DNA of 64,000 nt, from assembly GCA_029964075.1 (NCBI GenBank), contig CM057146.1:6157501-6221500 (forward strand). The letters run 5' to 3'. The notes under the pieces were generated by a model. It worked only from the letters and a program-made list of their open reading frames with translations. It did not search any database and had not been told where the DNA came from. Each line of letters starts with the position of its first letter. The first letter of the stretch is position 1. Position numbers and translations under genes: made by a program. Of the stretch, positions 30,601-40,900 are shown one piece after another. This stretch comes from Patiria pectinifera. Taxonomy: Eukaryota; Echinodermata; Asteroidea; Valvatida; Asterinidae.

Positions 30601-33600
30601 TAAAAGCTCATTTGAATAACTTGGGAGTTGAATTAAGACTGACTTGCGATGGACTTGCAGGGACTTGTGATGAACTTATGATGGCACAGAGTATGAGCTG
30701 GCCTTTATAATTCAAATATTTTTCTGTTAGATTTTGACATGGAGTCACCCAGGCCTGGTGCAACATGAAGGTCAGTTATTTTAAGAATTCGTCCATCGGC
30801 AGATAAATAAGAAGAAGCAACTGCCACATTGGCATCAATCTCGATATGATGCAAACGCTGTCCGACAGAATAGCATACGGACCATTTCCTGAGTGAATCA
30901 CAAATTTGCATCATGTGTAATGCCTGCAAGGCTATTTTTAAGCTGCGGCAACCATGCATGGTCGTAGGTAATTAAAGGAGACCAAGTTTGAGAATCTCTG
31001 CAACTTCCGTAAACCACAAACACAGAATGGCAATCAGCCGGTGAAATGGCAACTGTCCAAGCGAAGTTTGTTTCAAAGGGATCTCCAATTAAATTTGTTT
31101 TTCTACGCTGAGAGGGCTCATAAATTTTAAATCAGTTGATTCAGTTTTCTGTTGCCTATTTTTGCAGTTTCAACAAAAACACAGAGTGAACAAATTAAAA
31201 AAAAAAGCCCGTGAAATTCAACCAGTAGTATGTGTGCACAAATGCATAACATGTTGAATGATTAAGTAAAAGTCTTCACAGAGGATTGTGGTCCTATTTT
31301 AATTCAGCTGATGTTGACAATTTCATGCATTCATGTAACAACTTTATTTCCCGAAATAATACATTTATGTGTTTGGTTGTTCAGCTAAAATTAAAAGTCA
31401 TCCAAATAAATCTTCGTTCTTCTATTAAATTTAAAATGTCTACTCCCTACAGACGTAATTTCTGGGCACGTCCAAATTGTTTCCAATGACGTTGAAATTT
31501 TACAAATAAGGACAGTTTAGACTAGCTAACTTTTCACAAGATTGTGTGTGCCCCTTTAAGGCCCAATCTTTACTAATCAATATTTCCGGCAGTAGGGCCC
31601 CACTGTGGCCAGTGTGTTCCATATCGAGGGTGTTTTTACATGTATATGGGGCATTTGTTAAAGGTACCGCCTGACTTGAAGGTGAACAGCAGTAAGACAT
31701 GCGTGCCTGCTGGCCTGAGTGCACTGGTCATCTCCAAACCACAAGCCTGTTTTATGTCTCTGAACTCAAAAGAGTTTCACCCCACTTTTTGAACATCATG
31801 GAGTGATTTAACCGGATGGCGCTTCAAGCTTTTTACGATGTGCAGGTAAGAAAACCATATTTAAACACACAAAATTTACATTTGTTTGTCAAATAAAGGT
31901 CCAAATTTATAATAACGATAATTTTTTTTTGAATGATCATGGATTATTTTGTCTGAGCTTAATTCACTATTTCTCATTGCCTTTTTCTTTTTGGTGAGAA
32001 TGCTCCTGAGCAAATATTACCAAAAAATCCCATTTAAAATGTTCTGGTTTGTCTTTTGCTCTAGATTGTTCAAATCAAGAGAACGTGCTCCAGCCCTCAT
32101 TAACAAATAAACAAATAAATAATTTATGTACCTTGTTCATGTTTTTAAGAAGCACTACACCACTTTGCACTCTCTTTTCCCCAAAATTGTTCTCATATAC
32201 GTGTAGATGTATATTCTGATTGTCAAGAGTGCTGTACATTAATAATGAGGTTTAAAATTTGAATTCCGCTCTTAATGAAAAATTTGAAAATTATTTCATC
32301 TGTTACTTGTCATTGACCAACATTTGTGCAATGTTTTGAGCTTGCAATTTCCCATGTATCTAATGTTACAAATATGAGAAATTGAATTTGAATATTTTTT
32401 GGGCTGCCACACCCAAACAAATGACAAACCACTTGCATTAACCCTGACTCCCTACTGAGTTTTACTAAGAACAGTACCAAGTCCGCCAAAATCCATCACT
32501 GACTCTGCTTCACTTAATGCTTTAGGACTAAATCCACCGAAATCCACCACAAGACCACTACTGCTGTACAGTAGATGGATTTTGATGGACTTTGTACTCA
32601 TGGCTTGCCTGCCAAAATCCCCCAAAAAGTTGGATGGATTTTGATGGAGTTGGGAAGGTTAGGGTACAATGTATACCCTAACCACCTAGGTATTTTTCCT
32701 AAGAACCATCCTCAATCCTCCAATATCCTCCAAACTTTTGCATTTATGTTCAAATGAAGGATACCCAGTGCGTCAATCCTTCAAAATCGTCAGACAGTCC
32801 TGCCTCAAAAAATGCATTCATCCTCAATCCTTCAAAATACTCCTCTTTTTCAAACACCATTCATCCTCAATCCTCCAAAATCCTCATGTTTCTCAAACAC
32901 CACTCATCCTCAGCCATCCAAAATCCTCATGTTTCTAAAACACCATTCATCCTCAATTCTCCAAAAGCCTAATGTTTTTCAAACACCATTCATCCTCAAT
33001 CCTCCAAAATCCTCCAAAACTACCATGAGGATTTTGGAGGATTGAGGAAAGTTCACTTTATAAATCACAAAGTACTCAAAAACAATAAAGCTCACTCTAA
33101 TAAGGTACAGAACATGGAGAGGGCTAGGGTGTACCAGCACCCTCTACATGGTACGTAATCACCTGTGGTTGCTCTGAGTGCATCTTCCTGTTCTAGTTTC
33201 ACCATCCATGCCTTCTGTGCTTCCACCACCTCAGCGCCGTTCTTGCAGGCCGCGTAGCTCTCTAAGACATCTTTGTTCAGCTGGTAGAAACCTGGTCCCC
33301 ACTTGAACCTCTTCAACAGCTGCAGGCCATACTCAGGGAGACCTGAAAGTGAAAGCATAATTTAGTCATTCTGTTAAAAAAAAAATAACATAAGGCCAAA
33401 AAAAAAATATTCGGTCTCTGGTCAGACCAAAGTTCCGGAATTGATGCGGCCACGCGGCTTTTTTTTTTTTTTATTGCTTTTTTCTTTTTTTCTTCAAGCT
33501 TGGATTGTACAGACAAGGTGGGTACTATTTTGCTTTTTGGTGTCCTCATGTACATTGATGTCCTCCATAATTTGCCTTGGTGCTTTCGATCATTTGCCTT

Positions 33601-36600
33601 GGTGCAATTTCCCATTCCTTGGTGCTCTTTGGTAAAAAAAATTTAGGAGGTGCGGAAATAGAGGGCGCTGTTGGAGCTACCGCGGAACATTTTGGAAAAA
33701 AAGATCGACGCGCATGATTAAAATCGACGCGCGCGCTGACCAGAGACCGACTTAATTTTTTTTTTGGCCTAAAAGGCATCAAAGAGAATTAAATGAAGGC
33801 CACATAATATGTTACACAAAAGTGACAGCATTAGGACATCAGCTGTTTCCGTCTCTAAACAGCTGTTTTAGTTTTGTCCCAATCATTACCCTAATAAATT
33901 GGTGTCACTTTTCCAATTTGTTAGCAGCATAAATCAAACCTCCAGAGTAAGATTGATAGGCTGAGCTCATCACCTATTTTTAGTCACAAAGTGCAATTTA
34001 CTGACTGTGCACTGAGACCAGACAGGGCTCTGGAGTGCTCTGAAACGTGCAAAACTAAATCAGGTCCACTTTACTCACAGTTTAGCCAGCAAATTTCTCC
34101 AAAAATTCCACTGGGGCAAAGAAAATGTCCTCAGTATTTCACCAACCAAGTTTGCAGACTCAATTCAATTTTTAAAGGAGACTTTTCTTCAATATTTTGC
34201 ACATGAGAGGGAAGTCAAGTGATTTTAAAATGGGGCTAAATACTAGACTGGTACATGTCCAACCATGGTCCAACTATTTGAAAAGACTGACCTCCTCATT
34301 CAGTGTCAATAGTCTGGTGGCTTGACTATGGAGAAATGTGTAGTAAATTGAGACTAGTTCCCGGTTCATGCCACATGTTTCTTAAATTCTTTTGGCATGG
34401 TTGATTGATGCAGTACTGAAGCTGTGTTGGACTGGTTGTTTTAGGTGCTAGTCTAGTTTCTTGTTTTGCATGTTTTCAATACCTTAAGTTTTGGGACTCT
34501 CATACACAGTATTGAGAGTCCCAAATTTTCGGACTACACTGAGACCACATTTTTCTGAACAAAACAAAGCAAATGAAGCATCCTGCCTCACCGACTATGT
34601 AGAAAGTTGCAGCGAAAGCCTCCACACAGGAGAGTTTGCAGGGCCTGCCGTAGTTGATGGGATTTGCAGCCACCAGGTAGGGGAGGAGTCGGGGCTGACC
34701 ACCCCTCATCTTGTCAAACGGCGTCTGCTCCAGCATGGCCCAGGAGCAGTCAATCACTGCAATGCCTTTGGCCTCAACAATGTGCCTATATTCCAAAGAG
34801 GATAAAGTCATACCTTACACAAATATCAAGAAAGCTAACAAAAAAGGGAGCTGGGGTATTTTTAAAGAAGAATCTTAAAGGTATGACATGTACTCCAAAT
34901 TTGCTTTTGCTGTAATTTTCAGAAACGGATGGATTCGGGGGGGTCAGTATTCATAGCATATCATTATTTGTTACACTGACCTGTTTTAAGTTTCGTGTTC
35001 ATTCACGCTGGAAAACCAAGAAAACAAATACTGTTCTTGTAGTCTGGTTCTCTGACCCTACTTCAGATCATATGGAGCAATTTATAGACATCAGGGAACT
35101 GTCAGGTCAGGGAGTCATGTGGGTCATGAACTTGAGGGTTTGTAAAAAATATGGGTGGAAGCCGTGCACAGGACTGGGAGCTTGCAGTTCTGTGTAATTT
35201 TGATGTAATTTGGACCCTAAAAGCGCTCTATTTTGCAATGGAGTGTAGGCATCGTTTTTCAAAATGGCGATGGGCTTCAGGACTATTTTCAGGGGTGATC
35301 ATCTTCAGATGGAAATTTCTCCTAAAAGTCATCAGTTGACCCCCCGAAAATTGAAAAGAAAATGAAAGATGATGAAATAAGCTTTAATTTGATGTGTGTC
35401 TCAAATACCTTGGAGAGTTGTGAGTATTTTTCCCGAATTTTTGAAGTGGGAGCATTTACCATTGGGGTCTATGGAAGTTTATTTACTGGTCTGCTACCTT
35501 ACATCCATTCACGGATGTGTTACCAATTGCAAACAAAATTGGGGGCAGTATTTGAAAAAAATCAGTTTTGTTCTAATGATGGTCAGCCGACCATTGCTTG
35601 GACATTGATACAAAAATTTAATTTTTCTTGAAAATGACAGCACACCAGGTACCATGATTTCACAGGATGCTTGAGACTTTTATTCCCTTACAATTTTGAA
35701 ACTGTTTTTTTTATAAAGAATATTTGTTGAGTGTACTCTCATACACAGTATTGAGAGTTCAAAATGTTCCGACTCTAGTATCTATAGCTTCACAGCTTCA
35801 CAAGTACCGGTACCTCCTTCTGTGCTGTTTGGTTACGAAATTCAATTGATAAGAGAAAGATTTATGCCGGCACCTGTCCTGTGGTGAAATACAGTGGGTT
35901 CCCATGGGGGACAGGATGATCCCGTTAAAGCGCTGGGCCAGCCGCAGGGTCCTGATCAGCCCCTTCCTTGCCAGCTTGCGGCCGGTGCACTTCTTGGGAT
36001 CACAGTGCTGTAGATCCCACATGGCCAGCGGGCAGGGGATCCTCCATGGATCCTCCTCTTCCTCCTCCATCTCCTGTGGGCGGGAGGGGCCTTGTGATGA
36101 TTCTGAGGGATTAAGAGAAGTTTTATAGTCTTGTCAAGGATTCTAGAAGAGATTTCCCAGGCAAGCCTTACTAAAAAACCTATTTGCCTGTAAAACAAGT
36201 TTGGAATGCCTAAAAAAAAAAAGCGAACCCTCAGTTGTTGATCTGTACTTGGTACATGGTTAGATTCCTCCTGAAACATCCTCTATGGATCTTGACTAGG
36301 AGGTCATTATCTTAAGATCTGTTGTCATGGAAGAAAAATGACTTTTGAACAAAACTCAATTAACAATTCATTCCTTTGTGTTGGTATTTTAGCAAAGATT
36401 GTAGACGTATGAGAACTTTAACCATTGATCAGGGACTGATCGTTTTAAGTAACGATGTTTGACTGTGAACCAGTCCCGCATTTTTTCTGCTCTGGTGCCG
36501 ACACTTCCTCTGCACATGTGCACCATAACAAGTACGCATTATTTAGGCCCCCTATAAGATAATAACGTACTGTACCAGTCCAAACCCAGCAAACGTATGG

Positions 36601-37375
36601 CTTGATGGATAAGGCATTGGACTGACAGCCCTGTGACCTGAGTTTGAGGCACTGCCAATCACACCGTTTTCAATTAAATAAAAAAAAATTCCCCCCAGTG
36701 AGACTTATAGAACTTCCTTTATTATTTTAAATCAAATTCTACATTTAATTGCAGATTATTTCATCTCAATTGATTCGTGCCTCCAGAGGATTTTTTTTAA
36801 AAGGGAAATAAAGTCTGAAAGTGCAATACATGTAGTTCTGATTCTCGATACTTGGATACAAAGTTACAACGACCATGTAAGCACGGAACCAGAGGAAGAT
36901 TCGTCAGAGTAAAAATGTCTAAGTCTCAAGTCAAAACCATTTGCTGCGCATGTTCAGTGCAGTACCGGTATTACAGCAAAAGCAAATGGCAACCAGTTCA
37001 CAGTAAAATATACACTACCTTTAGGTAGGGCCTAATGCTTCTTTTGAAAGATGTCATTATTTTGACACGGATGTACCGGGTAATTTGTATGAAAATGTAG
37101 TTTTCAGAATCCCACACACAACTATGTTGTATGATTATAATGACCAAACATACCAATTGAGTAAAACAAGTTTAGCAATAGCAAATAACTACAGAAACTG
37201 TGTGATCATAAATCATGAATCTGTGAATAGATTGGGTTTATAATTTTGGCAATCTTGCAAGGCCAAAGATTTAGATACCCTGTTGTTGACTGTCCCTCGC
37301 AAATCTTTCAAATTTGTGGACATGACGTTGGCTTTTGCCCCCTGAAGCACGACTCTTTCCTCCTTTCCTTCCCAT
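27688..37375 (-). CDS. TSR3: 18S rRNA aminocarboxypropyltransferase TSR3, complete, 5 coding exons
   Basis: Transfers the 3-amino-3-carboxypropyl group of S-adenosylmethionine to the hypermodified pseudouridine of 18S rRNA (yeast position 1191, human 1248). Exons in coding order: 37279-37375, 35874-36102, 34592-34785, 33163-33342, 27688-28352; 454 aa against 312 in human. Residues 1-32 are basic ([14 protein letters not shown]). The RLI-like N-terminal segment carries [20 protein letters not shown] (residues 55-74); the DUF367 core carries [24 protein letters not shown] and [10 protein letters not shown], then [15 protein letters not shown]. The last exon encodes an about 220-residue acidic tail with long Asp/Glu/Ser runs, partly from a TCATCA microsatellite near 28050-28075; human TSR3 also ends acidic but shorter. 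A strong acceptor 4 bp before the ATG suggests a non-coding first exon upstream. The 4.8-kb last intron holds a SINE, a minisatellite and several MITEs. Confidence 0.95.
28582..28723 (+). mobile_element. CAGGCATGCAA MITE, copy B
   Basis: 142 bp between perfect 10-bp repeats ATGTAAACAG (28572-28581, 28724-28733). Same core as copies A, C and D. In the last TSR3 intron. Confidence 0.85.
28807..29080 (+). mobile_element. tRNA-derived SINE, near full length
   Basis: Head has an A box (TGGCGTAGTGGTA) and B box (GGGTTCGAATGCC) at tRNA spacing, then a body with GTGGATTGGGTTTTCAGT and TGATTCCGTGGGTTTTCCC, ending in an AATAAATAAATC tail. The same head, body and tail occur at 59515-59795 on the minus strand. 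Both copies are in introns. Confidence 0.75.
30023..30165 (+). mobile_element. CAGGCATGCAA MITE, copy C
   Basis: About 143 bp, ends CGGGCATGCAAC and GTTGCATTCCTG, flanked by ACGTGT and ATGTGT (one mismatch). Core identical in order to copy B. Confidence 0.75.
30229..30567 (+). repeat. 12-bp minisatellite AGTCCAGTCACA
   Basis: About 27 tandem units. A first block of about 17 units has CACA (AGTCCAGTCACA); from about 30434 the units read CGCA (AGTCCAGTCGCA), then CACA returns near 30530 with AGCTCAGTCACA variants at the end. Because 12 is a multiple of three, several frames stay open on both strands (VTSP, SHKS and QVQS repeats), but the tract lies inside the last TSR3 intron and has no splice context. 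In non-coding DNA this is a simple tandem expansion. Confidence 0.95.
32438..32665. mobile_element. piggyBac-like MITE, copy R3
   Basis: Starts TTAACCCTGACTCCC, ends GGAAGGTTAGGG. The interior motif here is GTCCGCCAAAATCCATCA, reversed at the right as TGGATTTTGATGGA. Directly abuts copy R4. Confidence 0.55.
32673..33053. mobile_element. piggyBac-like MITE with iterated motif, copy R4
   Basis: Starts ATACCCTAACCACC. Sub-terminal TTTTTCCTAAGAACC is shared with other copies. The interior iterates CATCCTCAATCCTCCAAAAT about five times, and the right end reverses it (GGATTTTGGAGGATTGAGG). It ends about 110 bp downstream of TSR3 exon 4 on the minus strand. Confidence 0.6.
33394..33769 (-). mobile_element. 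PIF/Harbinger-like MITE, copy A
   Basis: 376 bp, termini GGCCAAAAAAAAAA and TTTTTTTTTTGGCC, flanked by TAA (33391-33393, 33770-33772). Sub-terminal TCGGTCTCTGGTCAG is mirrored as CTGACCAGAGACCGA. Inverted relative to copies at 38927 and 40788. Its edge is 52 bp from the splice acceptor of TSR3 exon 33163-33342. Confidence 0.85.
33985..34539 (+). repeat. Dispersed long repeat, copy 2
   Basis: Colinear with 21930-22524, ending in the same GAGAGTCCC palindrome, 50 bp from TSR3 exon 34592-34785. The palindrome alone recurs at about 35736-35765. Confidence 0.6.
36597..36670 (+). repeat. tRNA-like SINE head
   Basis: TGGCTTGATGGATAAGGC resembles a tRNA D-arm with A box, followed about 35 bp later by GAGTTTGAGGCACTGCC, a degenerate B box. 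It does not fold into a full cloverleaf, so it is called a SINE remnant. In TSR3 intron 1. Confidence 0.4.
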
Positions 37376-37903
37376 TTCTCCTGAAAAAGTGAAAGCGAAA
37401 AAGAAATTAAAACAAGAATTAAAACAAACAAAACAAAAATAGAAAAAATAAAACAAATTCAATGAAATTAACTGTACACATCCCCTAACAGTAACACAAT
37501 ACTTTTGTTTAGATTTCATTTCAAGAAGTGACTCCCCCTTTTCCAACTTGACACGCCCCCTGCCTCGTGATTTCGCATGATCGCATATCGTTTATGATCG
37601 TCAATTAAAATCTGCTTTCAGGGTAAACAAGTCCTATTCTGAGGTATGCTTGAATACGATATTGAAGCAAAAACAATTGCCTTTAAGATAATTTAACTTG
37701 AGCAATACTGTAAGCGCTTACAATAGGATTTAAAGCGAAAAATGTGCACTGGCTGAACTCGAATTCAGTCGTGTTATGGGCGCCGCCATGTTGGTTTCCG
37801 CTGCATTGTGGGAAATATTGACCGGATATCGCGCGAGAAACTGCGGGTGTTGAGCCAGAATCTCGTGACTTATCAATCAACAAGGAGAAAGCAGACGACT
37901 GCG
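37376..37903. promoter_or_regulatory. Bidirectional TSR3/WASHC2 promoter region
   Basis: 528 bp between divergent start codons. Contains GCCGCCATGTTGG (YY1-type) near 37783, GCATTGTGGGAAATA (resembles half of the ZNF143 site) near 37804, and TATCGCGCGAGA near 37828. On the TSR3 side a splice acceptor with a long pyrimidine tract ends at 37379, implying that TSR3 transcription begins further right. No TATA box. Factor names are inferred from motif likeness. Confidence 0.5.
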
Positions 37904-40900
37904 ATGGCACCGCCTCCCCCTCCGGCCCCGCCACCTCCCCCACTGGGGGATTTGGATGAGTTTTTGTCAAATGGCTTCGATGGACAACCTCAAAATGAAG
38001 GGGTGAGAATTTAGGCTGTCGATCAGCGGCACCCGATCGGTCAAAATGAGTGAATTTGAGGAGTTGCATGCAGTGTTTTGCACCTGTCTGCCTGTGGCCT
38101 TTCACCATTGTTCACTCATCATGCTCATCGAGTCGTCACACTGCTCTTGACATTGTCGTCTGATTGAATACTGCATTGCATTTGCATGAATTACAATACA
38201 GTGATGTATTGTGTACATAAATTACACTTCTTAGTTCTAGAGGTTTCTAGAGCTAGAGTGCAGACTTTGAGGTGTTGCAATACATAAAAAGACAAATTGT
38301 GAAGTGACAAGACCGCCTCTACATGCTCTAAAATTCTACTTATGAATTCATGTCGGCCTAGCTTGGAAAACCTAGCTCTAAGGCTCACAACATGAGAAAT
38401 TTCCATTCGCCTTAGACCTGGGTTTTCCGAGCTAGAATTCATCAACCTCACGTTAAAGGCCGGTCCATACTTTATCATTGTGAATGGGAAGTGAATATGA
38501 TGTCACAACACACAGTGAAATGTGTGCTATACTTTTGTGAATTCTTAGTGTGAATACTTGATTACTTCCTTTTTTTGTGCGTCATGAATTTGTGTTTGCT
38601 TTGCTTTCCCAACCCAACATGCCCAATGCAAATCCACATAGTCTTCTGCATTCATTCTGTATCCATAATTTTCTTCTGTTTTGGTGTCATCGTTCCCCCA
38701 ATAGGCAGTAATTGTAGTCTACGTTGTCCTGGACAATCCTGTTGCTTTTTTAATACCCCAGCTATTTGATTGAGTCAGAAAATAGAAGTGGGCTGTAGAG
38801 TAGTGTTACAAGTTCAATAGAAGTTCTTAAAACATGTAACCTTTCTGTAATGTTCCCATCTAGTGTATATGTACAAAACAATGGCTGAAGTTTACAATTG
38901 TTTTTTCTTCACAGAAATTCCCTTTAGGCCAAAAAAACCCAAAAAACTTGGTCTCTGGTCAGCGCACGCGTCGATTTTAATCATGCGCGTCAACCTTTTT
39001 TTTCCTTCAAGTTAACACAGAAAGCTACAACAGCGCCCTCCATTGCCACGCCTCCTCAAATTTTTGTACCAAGGAGCACCAAGGAATGGGGAAATTGCAC
39101 CAAGGCAAATGATAAAGGGCACCAAGGCAAATTATGGAGGACACCAATGTATAATGAGGACACAAAAAAGCAAAATAGTACCCACCTTGTCTGTACAATA
39201 CAAGCTTGAAAAAAAAAAGCCACCAAAACCCCCCCCACCCCCCCAAAAAACAGCGTCGCCGCATCAATTCCGGAACTTCGGTCTGACCAGAGACCGACTA
39301 TTTTTTTGGGGGGGGGGCCTTAGCTGGGATTGTTGACATCAGGTTGTCTCTATACATGCCTAGGAATGTGACCTTAAGATCCCTGGTTATGTGGATATCC
39401 AGTTGGCAATCTTGACAGGATATGCTGTTACCAGGTTGAGGCTGTGGGCAATTAGTTTATGACTCAGCTACAGTATGTTTGAAGAAACAGAAAGAAAAAG
39501 AAAATTGTGAAGTCTTGGGAGATTAGTTTGTAAAACAAGTCTAGTAGTGTCGGAACGTAGCAAACTAGCAGTTCTAGGGTGGTTTACAATATGGAGACTC
39601 TTGTCTGGGTCTTTCAACTCGAGTACAAAGTTTGCTAGGATTTGTTTCTAGTTCTCAAGGATCAGGCTGTATGTTTCAGAGATCATACAGGGTGAGATTG
39701 TAGGATTGTGCACCCAGTCTCATTAAGGATGGCTCGTTACATGGACATTGACACAGACGATTTCTTGGTGAGTTGTTTGTAAAGTTTGGCACAAGGTGTT
39801 TTTTGTGTTACCTGTAGAGACCTTGATCTTTCACCCACTGCAGATACCTGAACTAGATGTCAGAGGTACGCGTATGTGAAGCTATTGGAAATGCATGTTT
39901 AGTGTGACCTTTACTCCAGAACAAGTGGAAAGTTACGGAAGTCGAAATTACTGTACCAGCTGTTTGGGGTATATTTTTAGTGGTGTATTCATTTTCACAT
40001 TGAGATATGTACATTTAGGATAGTAGTCAGTGATGCACATACCTCCAACTTGTAGGTGTCTTGTGCCTTTAGGTCTTGTTTGTGTTTTTTTTCTGGATTT
40101 AAGTAATATTAGGGCCTACTATTTTGATTTTAGAAGTTTCATCCGTGATGTACAAAAAGACAACAAACTTGGTTGGGGGTGTGTCTAGATGGTGAAAGAA
40201 ATACATGTACATGCACCTAGCCAGGTTGATAGTGCAGATGTCCGCCGGAAAAAAATATTTTAAAATTAAAAATGGAAAAATAAATGTTTCATTTCCCCCT
40301 CCCCCCAATGTAAATTATATTTTACCCAACTGACAAGGGGAGGTCCAACAAATACCAAATGAAATCTGATACCATGGGCTTCCCTTATGCCAATGAAAGT
40401 CAATCTTTTACCAGAGTTTGTCACTTAAGTACATTACAGTATCATGTTCCAATAAATAACTTGTATCACAATGTACATGTACAAAATGTAAGGCCCCCCC
40501 AAAACAATTCTGTTTCTGATTACATTGTATTCGAAAATAGGGTAGGTAGGCATGGTAGGTAGGGAATTTTTTTTTCTGCCAATTTTTTTGGGGTGTACGA
40601 TCATATGGAGGCGTCTGCGTGTAGTCAAGGGTAAAAGGTAGAAATTTATGGTTTTGGCTTGTTTTTTTCTCTCATTTTTTCCTTAAAAAAAAATAAGGGT
40701 AGGGGCTGTCAGAATAGGGTTCATGTAGGTAGGAAACTGGGAGCAGAACTATATTTTTTGGCCTAATCTTCATATATGTACACATTAGGCCAAAAAAAAA
40801 ATAAGTCGGTCTCTGGTCAGCGCGCGCGTCGATTTTAATCATGCGCATCGATCTTTTTTTTTCTCCAAAATGTTCCGCGGTAGCTCTAACAGCGCCCTCT

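Noticed and set aside
30079-30710. Long ORFs of VTSP, SHKS or QVQS repeats in several frames on both strands
   Set aside because: Artefact of a 12-bp minisatellite lacking stops; it lies inside the last TSR3 intron.
37808-38014. Upstream extension of WASHC2 exon 1 from a GTG
   Set aside because: No ATG occurs in that frame before 37904; ATG at 37904 is the first eukaryotic start.
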